NCBI GenBank assembly: GCA_031375105.1
Contig: JANMHJ010000035.1
Coordinates: 1 to 64,000 of the forward strand
Direction of reading: 5' to 3'
Length of the DNA stretch: 64,000 nucleotides
Source: JANMDU01 sp031375105
GTDB taxonomy: Bacteria > Pseudomonadota > Gammaproteobacteria > Burkholderiales > Burkholderiaceae_C
The translations under genes and the position numbers were made by a program. Each line of letters opens with the position of its first letter. Positions within the stretch are counted from its first letter, which is position 1. This document shows positions 8,201-17,201 of the stretch, piece after piece. The notes below the pieces were generated by a model. It worked only from the letters and a program-made list of their open reading frames with translations. It did not search any database and was not told the origin of the DNA.

Positions 8201-8674
8201 TCACTCCACTTCGCCGCCAAATTGGGCAATCAGGTTGTTGATGTATTGATCGAGCAGCTTCTCAAACTCAGCAGAGACGACGGGCTGCACGATGGATTGC
8301 ATGATGTCTGGCAGCGGCACAAACACCGTCGCCTGGACGACAAGCTTGAGTGCGGTGGATTTTTTGTGATCTGTGATCGTCCAGCCGCCTGACACCTGCG
8401 CATTGCCCACATTGTTCACAGGCGTCCAGCTCACCGTGCCTTTTTTTGCATCGCTTTTGTATTTGCTGGCGTAAACGGTTTGAATATTGACCTGCGGCGT
8501 GCCGACCTTTTGCATCTCCCATTGGAATACGCCTTTGCCCAGATCCGTCACCGCATCCACTTTCGGGAAGTAGCTTGATGACTTCACCACGTCAGACAAC
8601 AGCGCAAACACTGCTGCGGCTTTCGCCTTGACAGCGAATTCATATTCCAGATCGACTTCAGCGGTGATGGTCAT
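8201..8674 (-). CDS. SRPBCC (START-like) family protein
   Basis: A 157-residue protein with the helix-grip fold pattern of the SRPBCC superfamily: an N-terminal strand and short helix (EYEFAVKAKAAAVFALLSDV), many short strands, and a long C-terminal helix (FEKLLDQYINNLIAQFGG). Such proteins bind hydrophobic ligands; this subfamily is uncharacterised to me. The start is the ATG at 8674. It is the first of two genes on the minus strand, with the DUF962 gene directly after. Confidence 0.75.
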   Translation of the reverse strand: MTITAEVDLEYEFAVKAKAAAVFALLSDVVKSSSYFPKVDAVTDLGKGVFQWEMQKVGTPQVNIQTVYASKYKSDAKKGTVSWTPVNNVGNAQVSGGWTITDHKKSTALKLVVQATVFVPLPDIMQSIVQPVVSAEFEKLLDQYINNLIAQFGGEVE

Positions 8675-8736
8675 GGTTGATTTTTCCTAAGAGGAAGGCA
8701 GATTAACGCGTTTTCAGCGCTACAATAAGAGCAGCT

Positions 8737-9570
8737 TCACGCATCGTCGTCACTGAAAATACCGCCAAGCGTGCCACCTAGCAAAGCGCCGCCGCCCACT
8801 GCGCCTAAGATCGAGCCTTCCTCGCGGCTGCCACCGCGCTGCGGTGCTGCAGCAAACACGCGGCTGGCTAGGCGCGAAAAAGGCAGGCTTTGCAGCCAGA
8901 TCGTGCCGCCCGCGCTGCCGCCCGTGAGCTTGGCAAAAAACAGGCCTTCGCCGCCAAACAATGCCGTTTTGATCTTACCCACGTATTGGATTTCAAAATT
9001 CACAGCTGGCGTGTAAGCCACCACACAGCCTGTGTCCACCAGCAGCGTTTGTCCAGGAGCCAATTCACGCTTGACTACCGTGCCGCCCGCATGTACAAAG
9101 GCCAAGCCATCGCCATCAAGCTTTTGCACGATGAAGCCTTCACCGCCGAAAAAGCCCACGCTGAGCTTTTGCTGAAACGCAATGCCCAAACTCACACCGC
9201 GCGCCGCGCAAAGAAACGCATCTTTCTGGCAAAGCAGCGTGCCACCCAGCTCGCGCAAATTCATGGGCAAAATCTTGCCCGGATAGGGCGCAGCAAACGC
9301 CACGCGCTGCTTGGCTTGCATTTGGTTGGTATACACCGTGGTAAACAGCGACTCGCCCGTCACCAGCCGCTTGCCAGCGCCCATCAGTTTGCCAAAAAAA
9401 CCACCCGTCTGCGCAGAGCCATCGCCAAACACCGTATCCATGCCGATGCCCGCATCCATGAACATCATGCTGCCTGCCTCGCCAATCGCAGCCTCGCCCG
9501 GATCAAGCTCAATCTCTACAAACTGCATCTCTGCGCCACGAATTTCGTAGTCAATTACGTCCATTGCCAT
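8737..9570 (-). CDS. TIGR00266 / AIM24 family protein
   Basis: A 277-residue beta-rich protein of the AIM24 (TIGR00266) family. Characteristic stretches are DYEIRGAEMQFVEIELDPGE, EAGSMMFMD, GGEGFIVQKLDGDG and GGEGLFFAKLTG, and a Gly-rich tail ends in IFSDDDA. The function in bacteria is unknown. I choose the ATG at 9570, preceded by GGAG eight bases upstream; an earlier ATG at 9744 would add a Cys-rich leader that does not resemble the family. Confidence 0.85.
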   Translation of the reverse strand: MAMDVIDYEIRGAEMQFVEIELDPGEAAIGEAGSMMFMDAGIGMDTVFGDGSAQTGGFFGKLMGAGKRLVTGESLFTTVYTNQMQAKQRVAFAAPYPGKILPMNLRELGGTLLCQKDAFLCAARGVSLGIAFQQKLSVGFFGGEGFIVQKLDGDGLAFVHAGGTVVKRELAPGQTLLVDTGCVVAYTPAVNFEIQYVGKIKTALFGGEGLFFAKLTGGSAGGTIWLQSLPFSRLASRVFAAAPQRGGSREEGSILGAVGGGALLGGTLGGIFSDDDA

Positions 9571-9663
9571 TTGAATTACTCCATGCATCACACAAAGTGG
9601 GCATATTAACGAAAGATGTTGACATCTACTGCACTTGCATGAATGCTTGTGTAAAGTAGCGCG

Positions 9664-10443
9664 ATGCTTCAATTTCTCAAAGTCACTGCTTTGATCGCGT
9701 TTGGCCTGTATATCGCGGTCTGCGCGTTGCTCTATTTCAAGCAACGATCACTGATTTATGACCCGCAGCTCAAGTTGGCGATTCATGTGCCCAGCATGAT
9801 GCTCAGCCATGATGGTCAGCGCTTGGACCTGTCGGTGCGTCTGCCCAGCCAGACAAAGGCGGAGCATGCGGTGATTTATTTTGGCGGCAATGCGGAAGAT
9901 GTGTCTCAGAGCCTGCCTTTGCTGGCAGAAGCGCTCCCACAAGCTGCGATTTACGCGCTGCATTACCGAGGTTATGGCGGCAGCACTGGGCAGCCCAGTG
10001 AAACAGCGCTCATCAGTGATGCCATCGCCCTGCATGCCCATGTGCGACAGCAGCATAGCGCTATCACACTGATCGGGCGCAGCTTGGGCACTGGAGTGGC
10101 GGTGCAACTGGCTGCCAGCCGAGCCGTGAAGCCGACGCTGCGCAAGCTGATTCTGGTCACGCCCTACAGCAGCTTGGCCGATATTGCCGCCAACAGTTTT
10201 TCATGGCTGCCTGTGAACTGGCTGCTCAAAGATCGCTTTGACTCCGTGCAGTACGCTGCACAGATTGCTGCGACCACGTTGATCATTCGAGCTGAGCACG
10301 ATGAAGTGATTCCTGCTTGGAGCACGCAGCGACTTTTTGATACCTTACCCGCTCATTTGCGAACAATGCAAGTGATTCCAGCCGCAGGACACAACACACT
10401 GAGCATGAGCCCGCTTTACAGGCAGTTATTGGCGCAGCCATAG
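9664..10443 (+). CDS. Membrane-anchored alpha/beta hydrolase
   Basis: A 259-residue serine hydrolase of the BEM46/ABHD13-like group. An N-terminal transmembrane helix (VTALIAFGLYIAVCALLYF) anchors it to the inner membrane. The FGGNAED loop likely forms the oxyanion hole, S140 in IGRSLGTG is the nucleophile, and HDEV and AAGHNT carry the acid and histidine. The substrate is unknown. It is divergent from the AIM24 gene, with 93 bases between. Confidence 0.85.
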   Translation: MLQFLKVTALIAFGLYIAVCALLYFKQRSLIYDPQLKLAIHVPSMMLSHDGQRLDLSVRLPSQTKAEHAVIYFGGNAEDVSQSLPLLAEALPQAAIYALHYRGYGGSTGQPSETALISDAIALHAHVRQQHSAITLIGRSLGTGVAVQLAASRAVKPTLRKLILVTPYSSLADIAANSFSWLPVNWLLKDRFDSVQYAAQIAATTLIIRAEHDEVIPAWSTQRLFDTLPAHLRTMQVIPAAGHNTLSMSPLYRQLLAQP

Positions 10444-10450
10444 ACGACTA

Positions 10451-10489
10451 TTATTTTGATAGCAAACTACGTCGATTCTATAAGGGCAA
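10451..10489 (-). repeat. Family A repeat, reverse orientation
   Basis: TTATTTTGATAGCAAACTAC then GTCGATTCTATAAGGGC, between the hydrolase and the dienelactone hydrolase-like gene. Confidence 0.8.
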
Positions 10490-10596
10490 TCGCCTAGTTT
10501 TAACCTGAATCTGGATGAATTTGCTAGGCTTCTGCGCAGCGCTTGCGCTGGGCTGAGGAATCAGCGTAGGATATTTCTTTTTTATTGGAGATTGTC

Positions 10597-11496
10597 ATGA
10601 CACCAGCTACACCTCGCCTGACTGCTGCCGACTTTGATCAAGAGTTGCTGATCCTTTTCGATGCCTATGTGCATGGTGATCTAGATCGGCGCGGCTTTCT
10701 GGATCGTGCACAGAAATTCGCTGTGGGTGGCCTCACCGCTGCGGGCATTCTGGCTTCCTTGCAACCGAATTTTGCCTTTGCACAAGTCAGCGCAAGGGAC
10801 GACAAACGCATCCAAACCGAGATGATCACAATCGCATCGCCCAACGGCTATGGCAGCATCAAAGCCTATCTTGCCAAACCTGCGGGAAGCACGGCCAAGC
10901 TGCCCAGCATCTTGGTGATTCATGAAAACCGAGGCCTCAATCCACACATTGAAGACATTGCCCGTCGCCTTGCACTTGACGGCTATTTGGTGCTCGCACC
11001 CGATGCGCTCACACCCTTGGGCGGCTACCCCGGCGATGAAGACAAAGCCCGCACCGAATTTGCCAAACTCGATCAAACCAAAACTCGGCAAGACTTTCTG
11101 GCCAGCTACGCTGCGCTCAAAGCCCGCACAGACTCATCCGGCAAGATCGGCGCGGTGGGCTTTTGTTATGGCGGCGGCATGGTGCATTACCTTTCCACAC
11201 AATTACCGGATCTGGCGGCAGGCATTCCCTTTTACGGCAATCATCCTGCTGCCGAAGATGCTGCCAAAGTCAAGGCACCACTGCAAATACATTTTGCAGG
11301 CATCGACGAGCGCATCAACGCCGCTTGGCCCGCTTACGAGGCCGCGCTCAAAGCAGCGAATGTACGCCATGCAGCCCACATCTACCCAGGCACACAACAC
11401 GGTTTTAACAACGACACCACGCCGCGCTTCGACGCACCAGCAGCAAAGCTGGCTTGGGAGCGCACGATGGGCTTTTTCAAGCAAAATTTAAGCTGA
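10597..11496 (+). CDS. Dienelactone hydrolase family protein, exported
   Basis: A 299-residue protein. Residues 31-63 contain an RR pair followed by a hydrophobic stretch (FAVGGLTAAGILASLQPNFA) ending in AQ, resembling a Tat signal set behind an acidic N-terminal extension. The mature part is an alpha/beta hydrolase with catalytic C190 in VGFCYGGG, ILVIHENRGLN, and TQHGFNND carrying the histidine. Dienelactone hydrolases open lactone rings; the substrate here is unknown. I start at the ATG at 10597, after TTGGAG. Confidence 0.85.
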   Translation: MTPATPRLTAADFDQELLILFDAYVHGDLDRRGFLDRAQKFAVGGLTAAGILASLQPNFAFAQVSARDDKRIQTEMITIASPNGYGSIKAYLAKPAGSTAKLPSILVIHENRGLNPHIEDIARRLALDGYLVLAPDALTPLGGYPGDEDKARTEFAKLDQTKTRQDFLASYAALKARTDSSGKIGAVGFCYGGGMVHYLSTQLPDLAAGIPFYGNHPAAEDAAKVKAPLQIHFAGIDERINAAWPAYEAALKAANVRHAAHIYPGTQHGFNNDTTPRFDAPAAKLAWERTMGFFKQNLS

Positions 11497-11630
11497 ACTT
11501 CATAATGCAGGCGCATCCAGATTAATATTAGGGTGCGCTGATGTCGCAAACGAGTTACAGCGCCGAGGTGTGAACGGCGCAATTTATGCCATCTTCTTAG
11601 GCATTCAATCAACGTTCAGGGATGGTAGTG

Positions 11631-13253
11631 ATGGTGATCCAATTCCGCTTTATTTCCTTGTTATTCTGCCTAGTGCTTGCCGCATGTGGAGGTGGCAGTG
11701 GCGGCAGCGGCAGTGTTCAACCCAGCACGGTCACTCTGCCCAGCGGGCCTCCGGTGACAGTTCAAGGCAATATCAAATATGAGCGGGTTGCAGTCAATTC
11801 AAGCGGCTCGCTCAACTATTCAAGCATCAGTCAGCTTCCAGTCCGCGGTGCTACCGTGGAGTTGCTGTTTGGGAATACCGTGTTGGCCACGACACAAAGC
11901 AGTGCGACCGGACAATTTGTGTTCACCACAGCCACAGGCAGTTCGACGCTTTCAATACGTGTCCGCGCTGAGCTCAAGCAGAGCAGCGGTGCCGCGCAAT
12001 GGGATGTCACTGTCCGCGACAACACCAACGCAGATGCACTGTATGTATTGAGTTCTTCTACCTTCAATTCTGGTGCGGGAAGCACGCAAAACCTCATCGC
12101 TACTTCGGGCTGGACGGGCTTTTCCTACACTGGTGCACGCACTGCGGGGCCATTTTCTATTCTTGACACGATCTATGACAGCCAACAAAAAGTACTGCAA
12201 GCGAGTCCCAGTACCGTATTCCCAGTTCTGCAAACTTTCTGGAGTATCAACAACAGTACCTCCGATGGCGATCTGACGTTGGGCAACATCGGCACCAGTT
12301 TCTTTCAAGATACGCCTTCTCGTAAGCTTTATATTCTGGGTCGCCAAGATGATGACACCGATGAGTACGATGCCTCTGTCGTAGCTCATGAATGGGGCCA
12401 CTATTACCAGAGTGCCTTTAGCCGCGATGACTCTATGGGGGGCGCTCACGGCGGCTCAGATGATCGACTTGATCGCCGCGTGGCCTTTAGCGAAGGCTGG
12501 GGTAACGCTTGGGCTGGCATTGCACTATCTCAAAATCGGTATCGTGATTCTTATGGGTCAAGTCAAGCAACGGGCTTTGCTCTGATACTAGACAGTGGCT
12601 ATAGCGGCATTGCTCCAAAAGGTTGGTTCAGGGAAGGCTCTATCCAGTACATCTTGTGGGACTTGAATCGCCAAACTGGCTTCGCGCCACTGCATGCCGC
12701 ACTAACCAGCAATGCTTTCAAAACAGGTGTTCCGCTCTCAGATATTCATGCATTCTCTGCTGCTTTCCGATCTGTAGCATCAGTTAGCCAAACCGCAGCG
12801 CTGAATGCCTTGCTTTCTGCTGAAACCATCAACAACACCAGTGATTCGTTCGGCAACAACGAAACTAACAATGGTGGAAGTGCGGTAACTTTGCCGTATT
12901 ACAGACAAGTTACCGCCTTGGGAAATCTAGTGACTCTGAGCGCAGGGCAAACCGTCTGCGTCACGGCTGCCTATGCGGGAACGAGCGATGCAAACAAGCT
13001 GGGTCAGTATGCCTACGTGCGATTCACCACACCTTCAACTGGCAACCGTAGCATTTCCGTGAGTAGCTCTACCTCGGGTGTGGATACAGATTTTGAGGTC
13101 CACAGCGCGGGAGCGCGGGTCTTGTTAGCTGACACTGGAGTCACAAATTCTGAATCTGCATCTGTCAACCTATCTGCAGGTGAACATGTTCTGGTGATCT
13201 ACGACTACAACTTGGTCGCTGGCACGCCGTGCTTCAATATTTCTATTCAGTAA
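11631..13253 (+). CDS. Secreted lipoprotein with zinc-metalloprotease motif
   Basis: About 540 residues. A lipoprotein signal ends in LVLAAC (C19), then a Gly/Ser linker. A beta-sandwich follows (VRGATVELLFGNT) resembling a carboxypeptidase-regulatory fold. The central part has HEWGHYYQ (H253, E254, H257) and, 31 residues later, FSEGWGNAWAG with E288, the layout of a gluzincin protease. The C-terminal part (VRFTTPSTGNRSISV to GEHVLVIYDYNL) resembles a pre-peptidase C-terminal (PPC) domain. I do not recognise a named family. A second lipoprotein gene follows 11 bases later. Start at 11631, after CAGGG. Confidence 0.75.
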   Translation: MVIQFRFISLLFCLVLAACGGGSGGSGSVQPSTVTLPSGPPVTVQGNIKYERVAVNSSGSLNYSSISQLPVRGATVELLFGNTVLATTQSSATGQFVFTTATGSSTLSIRVRAELKQSSGAAQWDVTVRDNTNADALYVLSSSTFNSGAGSTQNLIATSGWTGFSYTGARTAGPFSILDTIYDSQQKVLQASPSTVFPVLQTFWSINNSTSDGDLTLGNIGTSFFQDTPSRKLYILGRQDDDTDEYDASVVAHEWGHYYQSAFSRDDSMGGAHGGSDDRLDRRVAFSEGWGNAWAGIALSQNRYRDSYGSSQATGFALILDSGYSGIAPKGWFREGSIQYILWDLNRQTGFAPLHAALTSNAFKTGVPLSDIHAFSAAFRSVASVSQTAALNALLSAETINNTSDSFGNNETNNGGSAVTLPYYRQVTALGNLVTLSAGQTVCVTAAYAGTSDANKLGQYAYVRFTTPSTGNRSISVSSSTSGVDTDFEVHSAGARVLLADTGVTNSESASVNLSAGEHVLVIYDYNLVAGTPCFNISIQ

Positions 13254-13264
13254 GGGGAAATAAG

Positions 13265-13846
13265 ATGACCACCTTGAGACAAATCCAGACTTCCAGCGCT
13301 CTTGCGGCCTGCACCTTGGTTTTGAGTGCCTGTGGCATGAGCACGCCGCAGGGCAATGCCGCCACAGCGCAACCTAACAACACTTCCCCCATCAAAATGG
13401 CGAACCACAACAATGGCTGGGTCACGGCTTCGCAAAAGCATAACAACTCAGGAATTTCTCTGCGCTATCGGATTGACGGACAACCCGTGACTGGTCAAGC
13501 ATTTGCTGTGCAGCTTGAGTTTTCAGGTGTTTCTGCCGAGAATGCTCAAATCCAGTTCAGTTTTGACAAAGCGCTGGCTGCCTCAGTGCCGATCGCCATG
13601 CAGAAAATTAGCACTGGATATCGCCTACCTTTGACTAAAGGGCAAGTCAATGCGCAGACTTTGATGATCACGCCATCTGCCGATGGTATGCATTACATCC
13701 GTTTAGAAATGGCTCAGGCAGGCCGTGGTTCGGCTTCAAGTATTGCGATCCCTGTCGGTAATGGGCCGTTTGCCACACCGACATTGGGCGAGGTGCAAAC
13801 TACTTCCAGTGGCGAGAAGATCATTGTGATGCCCGCTGGCAAGTGA
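13265..13846 (+). CDS. Lipoprotein of unknown function
   Basis: A 193-residue protein with a lipoprotein signal ending LVLSAC (C23). The mature part is beta-rich (SLRYRIDGQPVTGQAFAVQL) and resembles an immunoglobulin-like accessory domain. It lies 11 bases downstream of the metalloprotease-like lipoprotein and is very probably co-transcribed, so it may be a partner or inhibitor (inference). A convergent gene starts eight bases after its stop. Confidence 0.75.
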   Translation: MTTLRQIQTSSALAACTLVLSACGMSTPQGNAATAQPNNTSPIKMANHNNGWVTASQKHNNSGISLRYRIDGQPVTGQAFAVQLEFSGVSAENAQIQFSFDKALAASVPIAMQKISTGYRLPLTKGQVNAQTLMITPSADGMHYIRLEMAQAGRGSASSIAIPVGNGPFATPTLGEVQTTSSGEKIIVMPAGK

Positions 13847-13854
13847 TCGTCAGT

Positions 13855-14856
13855 TCAAACAGAGATTGATTGAACTGCAATATCCAACGCCCGTAGCCTC
13901 AGTGCTGGGTCGTGCACATCGCAAACCAACATCATTTCGTCAGCCTGCGTTTGCGCGAGCAAATCTTCAAAACCTGTGCGAACGGTCTCGGGCGAGCCGA
14001 TCACGGCAGCTGCGAGGAAATCAGCAATGGCTTGGCGGGCTTGCGGGTCTAGCCGCGCCATGAAATCTGCATCGGGCAGCGGCAGCTTGCCGCGCCGCCC
14101 GGTCAACATACCGTAAATGCGCTGATAGACGCTGCTGGCGAGGAACTGTGCTTCTTCGTCAGTTGGCGCGGCGATGAAAGGCACACCGATGATCACGTAA
14201 GGCTTGGCTAATTGCGTACTGGCTTGGAAGTTGCGGCGGTATAGGTCAATCGCTTGCAAGAGCAAAGCCGGCGCGAAATGCGAGGCAAAGGCATAGGGCA
14301 GGCCGCGCTGCGCGGCCAATTGCGCAGAAAACAAGCTGGAGCCCAGCAGCCAAATCGGCACTTGCGTGCCTGCGCCGGGGTTGGCGGTGATGCGCTGGCC
14401 TTCTTGCGCAGGCGCGAGATAGCTCATCAGCTCGGCCACTTCGCGCGGGAAATCATCGGCGGACTCTTGGTTGTGGCGACGCAGGGCTCGCATGGTGTAT
14501 TGATCTGTGCCCGGCGCTCTTCCTAGGCCCAAATCAATGCGATTCGGATATAGCTCGGCCAAGGTGCCAAAGGCTTCCGCCACCACCAGCGGCGCATGAT
14601 TGGGCAGCATGATGCCGCCTGAGCCGACGCGAATGGTTTGCGTGCCGCCCGCGATGTGACCGACCAACACAGCAGTGGATGAGCTGGCCACACCCGCCAT
14701 GTTGTGATGCTCAGCCAGCCAGTAGCGCTTAAAGCCCAGTCGCTCCACATGTTGCGCCGTTTGCAGCGCAATTTGCAAAGCCTGTGCCGTACTGCCGCCT
14801 TCGCGCACAGCCACCAGATCGAGCATGGACAGCGGCGTGTTAGACAGTGCTTTCAT
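13855..14856 (-). CDS. LLM class flavin-dependent oxidoreductase
   Basis: A 333-residue luciferase-like monooxygenase fold protein of the YhbW type: LSMLDLVAVREGGSTAQAL at the N-terminus, RYWLAEHHNM, HIAGGTQTIRVGSGGIMLPN, and RIDLGLGRAPGTDQYTMRAL. Such proteins bind FMN or F420; the substrate is unknown. Its promoter side carries a family A repeat 18 bases upstream. Confidence 0.88.
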   Translation of the reverse strand: MKALSNTPLSMLDLVAVREGGSTAQALQIALQTAQHVERLGFKRYWLAEHHNMAGVASSSTAVLVGHIAGGTQTIRVGSGGIMLPNHAPLVVAEAFGTLAELYPNRIDLGLGRAPGTDQYTMRALRRHNQESADDFPREVAELMSYLAPAQEGQRITANPGAGTQVPIWLLGSSLFSAQLAAQRGLPYAFASHFAPALLLQAIDLYRRNFQASTQLAKPYVIIGVPFIAAPTDEEAQFLASSVYQRIYGMLTGRRGKLPLPDADFMARLDPQARQAIADFLAAAVIGSPETVRTGFEDLLAQTQADEMMLVCDVHDPALRLRALDIAVQSISV

Positions 14857-14873
14857 GATGTTTTTGGCTTCTT

Positions 14874-14916
14874 CCCGTTATAAAATATAGATAGTTTGCT
14901 ATTAAATTAGTAGCAA
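14874..14916 (+). repeat. Family A repeat
   Basis: CCCGTTATAAAATATAGATA then GTTTGCTATTAAATTAGTAGCAA in two overlapping parts, between smpB and the LLM oxidoreductase gene. Confidence 0.85.
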
Positions 14917-14933
14917 TGGACATCTGTACCCAC

Positions 14934-15410
14934 TCAGCGGTTATGCACCTTCATCGCCCGCTCCACCTCGCGTTTGCCTTCGCGCTCGGCCACGGTATTG
15001 CGTTTGTCGTGCTCGGCTTTGCCTTTGGCCAGCGCGATTTCGCATTTCACGCGGCCGCTTTTCCAATGCATGTTGATGGCGACCAAGGTGTAGCCTTTTT
15101 GCTCGACTTTGCCGATCAAGCGGCGGATCTCTTCTTTTTTCATGAGCAGCTTGCGGCTGCGCAGCGCGTCGGGGTGCACATGCGTGGAAGCGGTCTTAAG
15201 TGGGTTGATTTGGCAGCCCATCACAAACAGCTCGCCATTGCGGATAATCACGTAGCCGTCAGTCAGCTGCACCTTGCCGCTGCGCGCCGCTTTGACTTCC
15301 CAGCCTTCCAGCACCATGCCGCATTCAAATCGCTCCTCAAAGAAGTAGTTGAACGCGGCTTTCTTGTTGTCGGCAATGCGGCCTGGGGGATCGGACTTGG
15401 GTTTGGCCAT
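14934..15410 (-). CDS. smpB: SsrA-binding protein SmpB
   Basis: A 158-residue SmpB, which carries tmRNA to stalled ribosomes for trans-translation. Family hallmarks are NKKAAFNYFFEERFECGMVL, GWEVKAARSGKVQLTDGY, and a basic C-terminal tail (GKAEHDKRNTVAEREGKR) that enters the mRNA channel. It is divergent from ratA, as in many proteobacteria. The tmRNA gene is not in the window. Confidence 0.97.
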   Translation of the reverse strand: MAKPKSDPPGRIADNKKAAFNYFFEERFECGMVLEGWEVKAARSGKVQLTDGYVIIRNGELFVMGCQINPLKTASTHVHPDALRSRKLLMKKEEIRRLIGKVEQKGYTLVAINMHWKSGRVKCEIALAKGKAEHDKRNTVAEREGKREVERAMKVHNR

Positions 15411-15479
15411 ATGGCTCTTAAATGGAAGTGAGGCGGGAAATTACAATAGAGGCATGATTGTATTGGCGCAGCCTCTCCC

Positions 15480-15935
15480 TTGAATTCCATTCACAAATCC
15501 GTGCTGATCTGGTACAGCGCCCAGCAGATGTTTGATCTGGTCTCGGATGTGGCCAGCTATGCAGATTTTTTGCCTTGGTGCGACTACGCGCGCATCGTAC
15601 AGCGCCATGAAGATGGTCAAACGGCCGAAATAGGCTTAAATTTTCGCGGCCTGCGCCAAAGCTTCACCACCCGAAATACCCATGTGCACAAGCTGGGCGG
15701 CGTGATGGAAGATCGCTTGCATTTGGTCAGCGGCCCGTTCTCCAAGCTCGATGGCGTGTGGCGCTTCTCGCCCGTGGGCGGCGCAGATTTGGGCTCTTGC
15801 AAGATCGAGCTGGATATGAGCTACGACTTCGACAGTGTTGCGATGGCGGCGCTGGTTGGCCCCGTGTTTGACTGGATCGCATCGAGCTTGGTGGATGCTT
15901 TTGTCAAGCGCGCTGAAGAGGTGTATGGAGCATGA
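15480..15935 (+). CDS. ratA: RatA/COQ10 family protein
   Basis: A 151-residue START-domain protein (HKSVLIWYSAQQMFDLVSDV, then FLPWCDYARI). The family includes the ribosome-association toxin RatA of E. coli and the ubiquinone-binding protein COQ10, and which role applies is not decidable here. The only sensible start is a TTG at 15480, since the frame closes upstream and the protein begins where the family does. It overlaps rnfH by four bases. Confidence 0.88.
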   Translation: MNSIHKSVLIWYSAQQMFDLVSDVASYADFLPWCDYARIVQRHEDGQTAEIGLNFRGLRQSFTTRNTHVHKLGGVMEDRLHLVSGPFSKLDGVWRFSPVGGADLGSCKIELDMSYDFDSVAMAALVGPVFDWIASSLVDAFVKRAEEVYGA

Positions 15936-16276
15936 ATGATCCAGCAGCTTTGCGCATCACTGTGGCGTATTCGCCGGCGCCGCGCGTGTTGCACGAGATC
16001 GTGCTCTCGTTGCCTGCGGGCGCGCGGGTGCGCGATGCGCTGGCTTCTTGTGCGCAGGATGCGCGGTTTCAAGAGGCTTTAGCTGCGCCGCAAGTGGGTG
16101 TGTGGGGCAAGAAGGCTGCGTTGGAGCAGCCTCTTGCAAACCAAGATCGCGTAGAAATTTACCGTCCGCTGCGCGTTGACCCGAAAGTTGCTCGGCGCGA
16201 GCGCTTCAAAAAGCAAGGTGCGAAATCAGCAGGTTTGTTTGCGCAGCGCAGGCCGGGGGCGAAGGCGGGGTATTGA
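15932..16276 (+). CDS. rnfH: RnfH family ubiquitin-like protein
   Basis: A 114-residue beta-grasp protein (ITVAYSPAPRVLHEIVLSLP, VGVWGKKAALEQPL, DRVEIYRPLRVDPKVARRER) typical of RnfH/UPF0125. It is coupled to ratA through ATGA, the usual pairing; RatB is the older name. The function is unsettled. The basic C-terminal tail is longer than the core fold. Confidence 0.92.
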   Translation: MNDPAALRITVAYSPAPRVLHEIVLSLPAGARVRDALASCAQDARFQEALAAPQVGVWGKKAALEQPLANQDRVEIYRPLRVDPKVARRERFKKQGAKSAGLFAQRRPGAKAGY

Positions 16277-16409
16277 TCGTTAACGCGCCGCTTTTGATGA
16301 CATCGATCAAAAAAAGATGCCCCTATTCGCAAAACACAAAAACTCACTTGCCAAAGATGCAGGGCTGGGTTAACGTGATCCTCCTTTCATATCCATTCAG
16401 GAGATTTTC

Positions 16410-16634
16410 ATGACCGTAGCTAAAATTATTGAGATCAGTTCAAGCAGCAAAAAGAGCTTTGAAGATGCCATCACTTCTGGCATTGCGCGGGCTTCTGAAT
16501 CTGTCAACGATATCCAAGGCGCTTGGATTCAAGAACAAAAAGTGGTGGTCTCCAAAGGCAAGGTGGTGGAATACCGCGTGCAGATGAAGGTGACTTTTGT
16601 GTTGCAGAGCAAATCTGCTGCGAAGAAAAAATAA
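16410..16634 (+). CDS. Dodecin-like flavin-binding protein
   Basis: A 74-residue protein with the dodecin pattern: VAKIIEISSSSKKSFEDAI, ARASESVNDIQGAWIQEQKV, and a final beta strand. Dodecins assemble into hollow dodecamers that store flavin or CoA. W38 in GAWIQ is the aromatic residue that stacks on the flavin. A ribosome-binding site (AGGAG) lies just upstream and a clear terminator follows. Confidence 0.9.
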   Translation: MTVAKIIEISSSSKKSFEDAITSGIARASESVNDIQGAWIQEQKVVVSKGKVVEYRVQMKVTFVLQSKSAAKKK

Positions 16635-16662
16635 GCGCTATTTTTCTGCTTTTCAATCGATG

Positions 16663-16697
16663 CACCCGCCCCGCAGGCTCTGCGCGGCGGGTGTTTT
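16663..16697 (+). terminator. Intrinsic terminator after dodecin
   Basis: CACCCGCC (16663-16670) and GGCGGGTG (16686-16693) form a GC-rich stem followed by TTTTGTT. The 15-base loop contains a further GCAG/CTGC pair. Confidence 0.8.
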
Positions 16698-16700
16698 GTT

Positions 16701-16818
16701 GATAAAGATAATTAAAATACTCTTTTTTCAATTTAAGAGTAGTTTTAGTATCTTTTTCCTTGACTTTTTTTGCTCATAAAGATATATTAAATACTCATTT
16801 TTTGTAATTTGAGCATTT
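16701..16818 (+). promoter_or_regulatory. Two direct repeats before hipB, candidate HipB operators
   Basis: Copy 1 (16701-16743) reads GATAAAGATAATTAAAATAC then TCTTTTTTCAATTTAAGAGT. Copy 2 (16775-16818) reads CATAAAGATATATTAAATAC then TCATTTTTTGTAATTTGAGC. Each has a TACTC...GAG(T/C)A dyad, clearest in copy 1. Copy 2 runs into the hipB start region, so bound protein would block transcription or translation of hipBA. Autoregulation is inferred from the family. Confidence 0.6.
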
Positions 16819-16820
16819 TT

Positions 16821-17180
16821 ATGAGCTTTATTGCTGAACTGTCCATCGCCCGCAAAGCTGCAAATCTGACGCAGGATGAGCTTGCCACGCAAGCAGGGCT
16901 CACGCGAATGACGGTGCAGCGCACTGAATCGGGCGGCATTGATCCGCGCTTATCGACCTTGCAGGAAATGGTGCGTGTGCTGGGGCTGGAGATCATGCTC
17001 GTGCCACAAGCCTTGCGCTCTCCTTTGCAAGCCTTTGTGCGCTCGGGCGGGCGCGTGCTGGGGCAGCCTGCGGGGGCCGAGGCACCGCCGTCGCTGGCTG
17101 CTTTGTTGGAATCGCCGCTATCGCTTGCGGTGCAGCGAGATGCGCGGCAGGGCAAGGTAAAGGCGGGAGGCCATGTCTAA
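16821..17180 (+). CDS. hipB: HipB-type antitoxin, Xre-family regulator
   Basis: A 119-residue protein with an Xre helix-turn-helix (ARKAANLTQDELATQAGLTR, MTVQRTESGG) and a disordered, Ala/Pro-rich tail. It lies directly upstream of a HipA kinase (21 bases between), the standard order of a HipBA toxin-antitoxin pair. HipB neutralises HipA and represses the operon. I start at the ATG at 16821 rather than a TTG four codons earlier. Confidence 0.85.
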   Translation: MSFIAELSIARKAANLTQDELATQAGLTRMTVQRTESGGIDPRLSTLQEMVRVLGLEIMLVPQALRSPLQAFVRSGGRVLGQPAGAEAPPSLAALLESPLSLAVQRDARQGKVKAGGHV

Positions 17181-17201
17181 AGCCAGATTTCAAGCCGAAC
17201 C

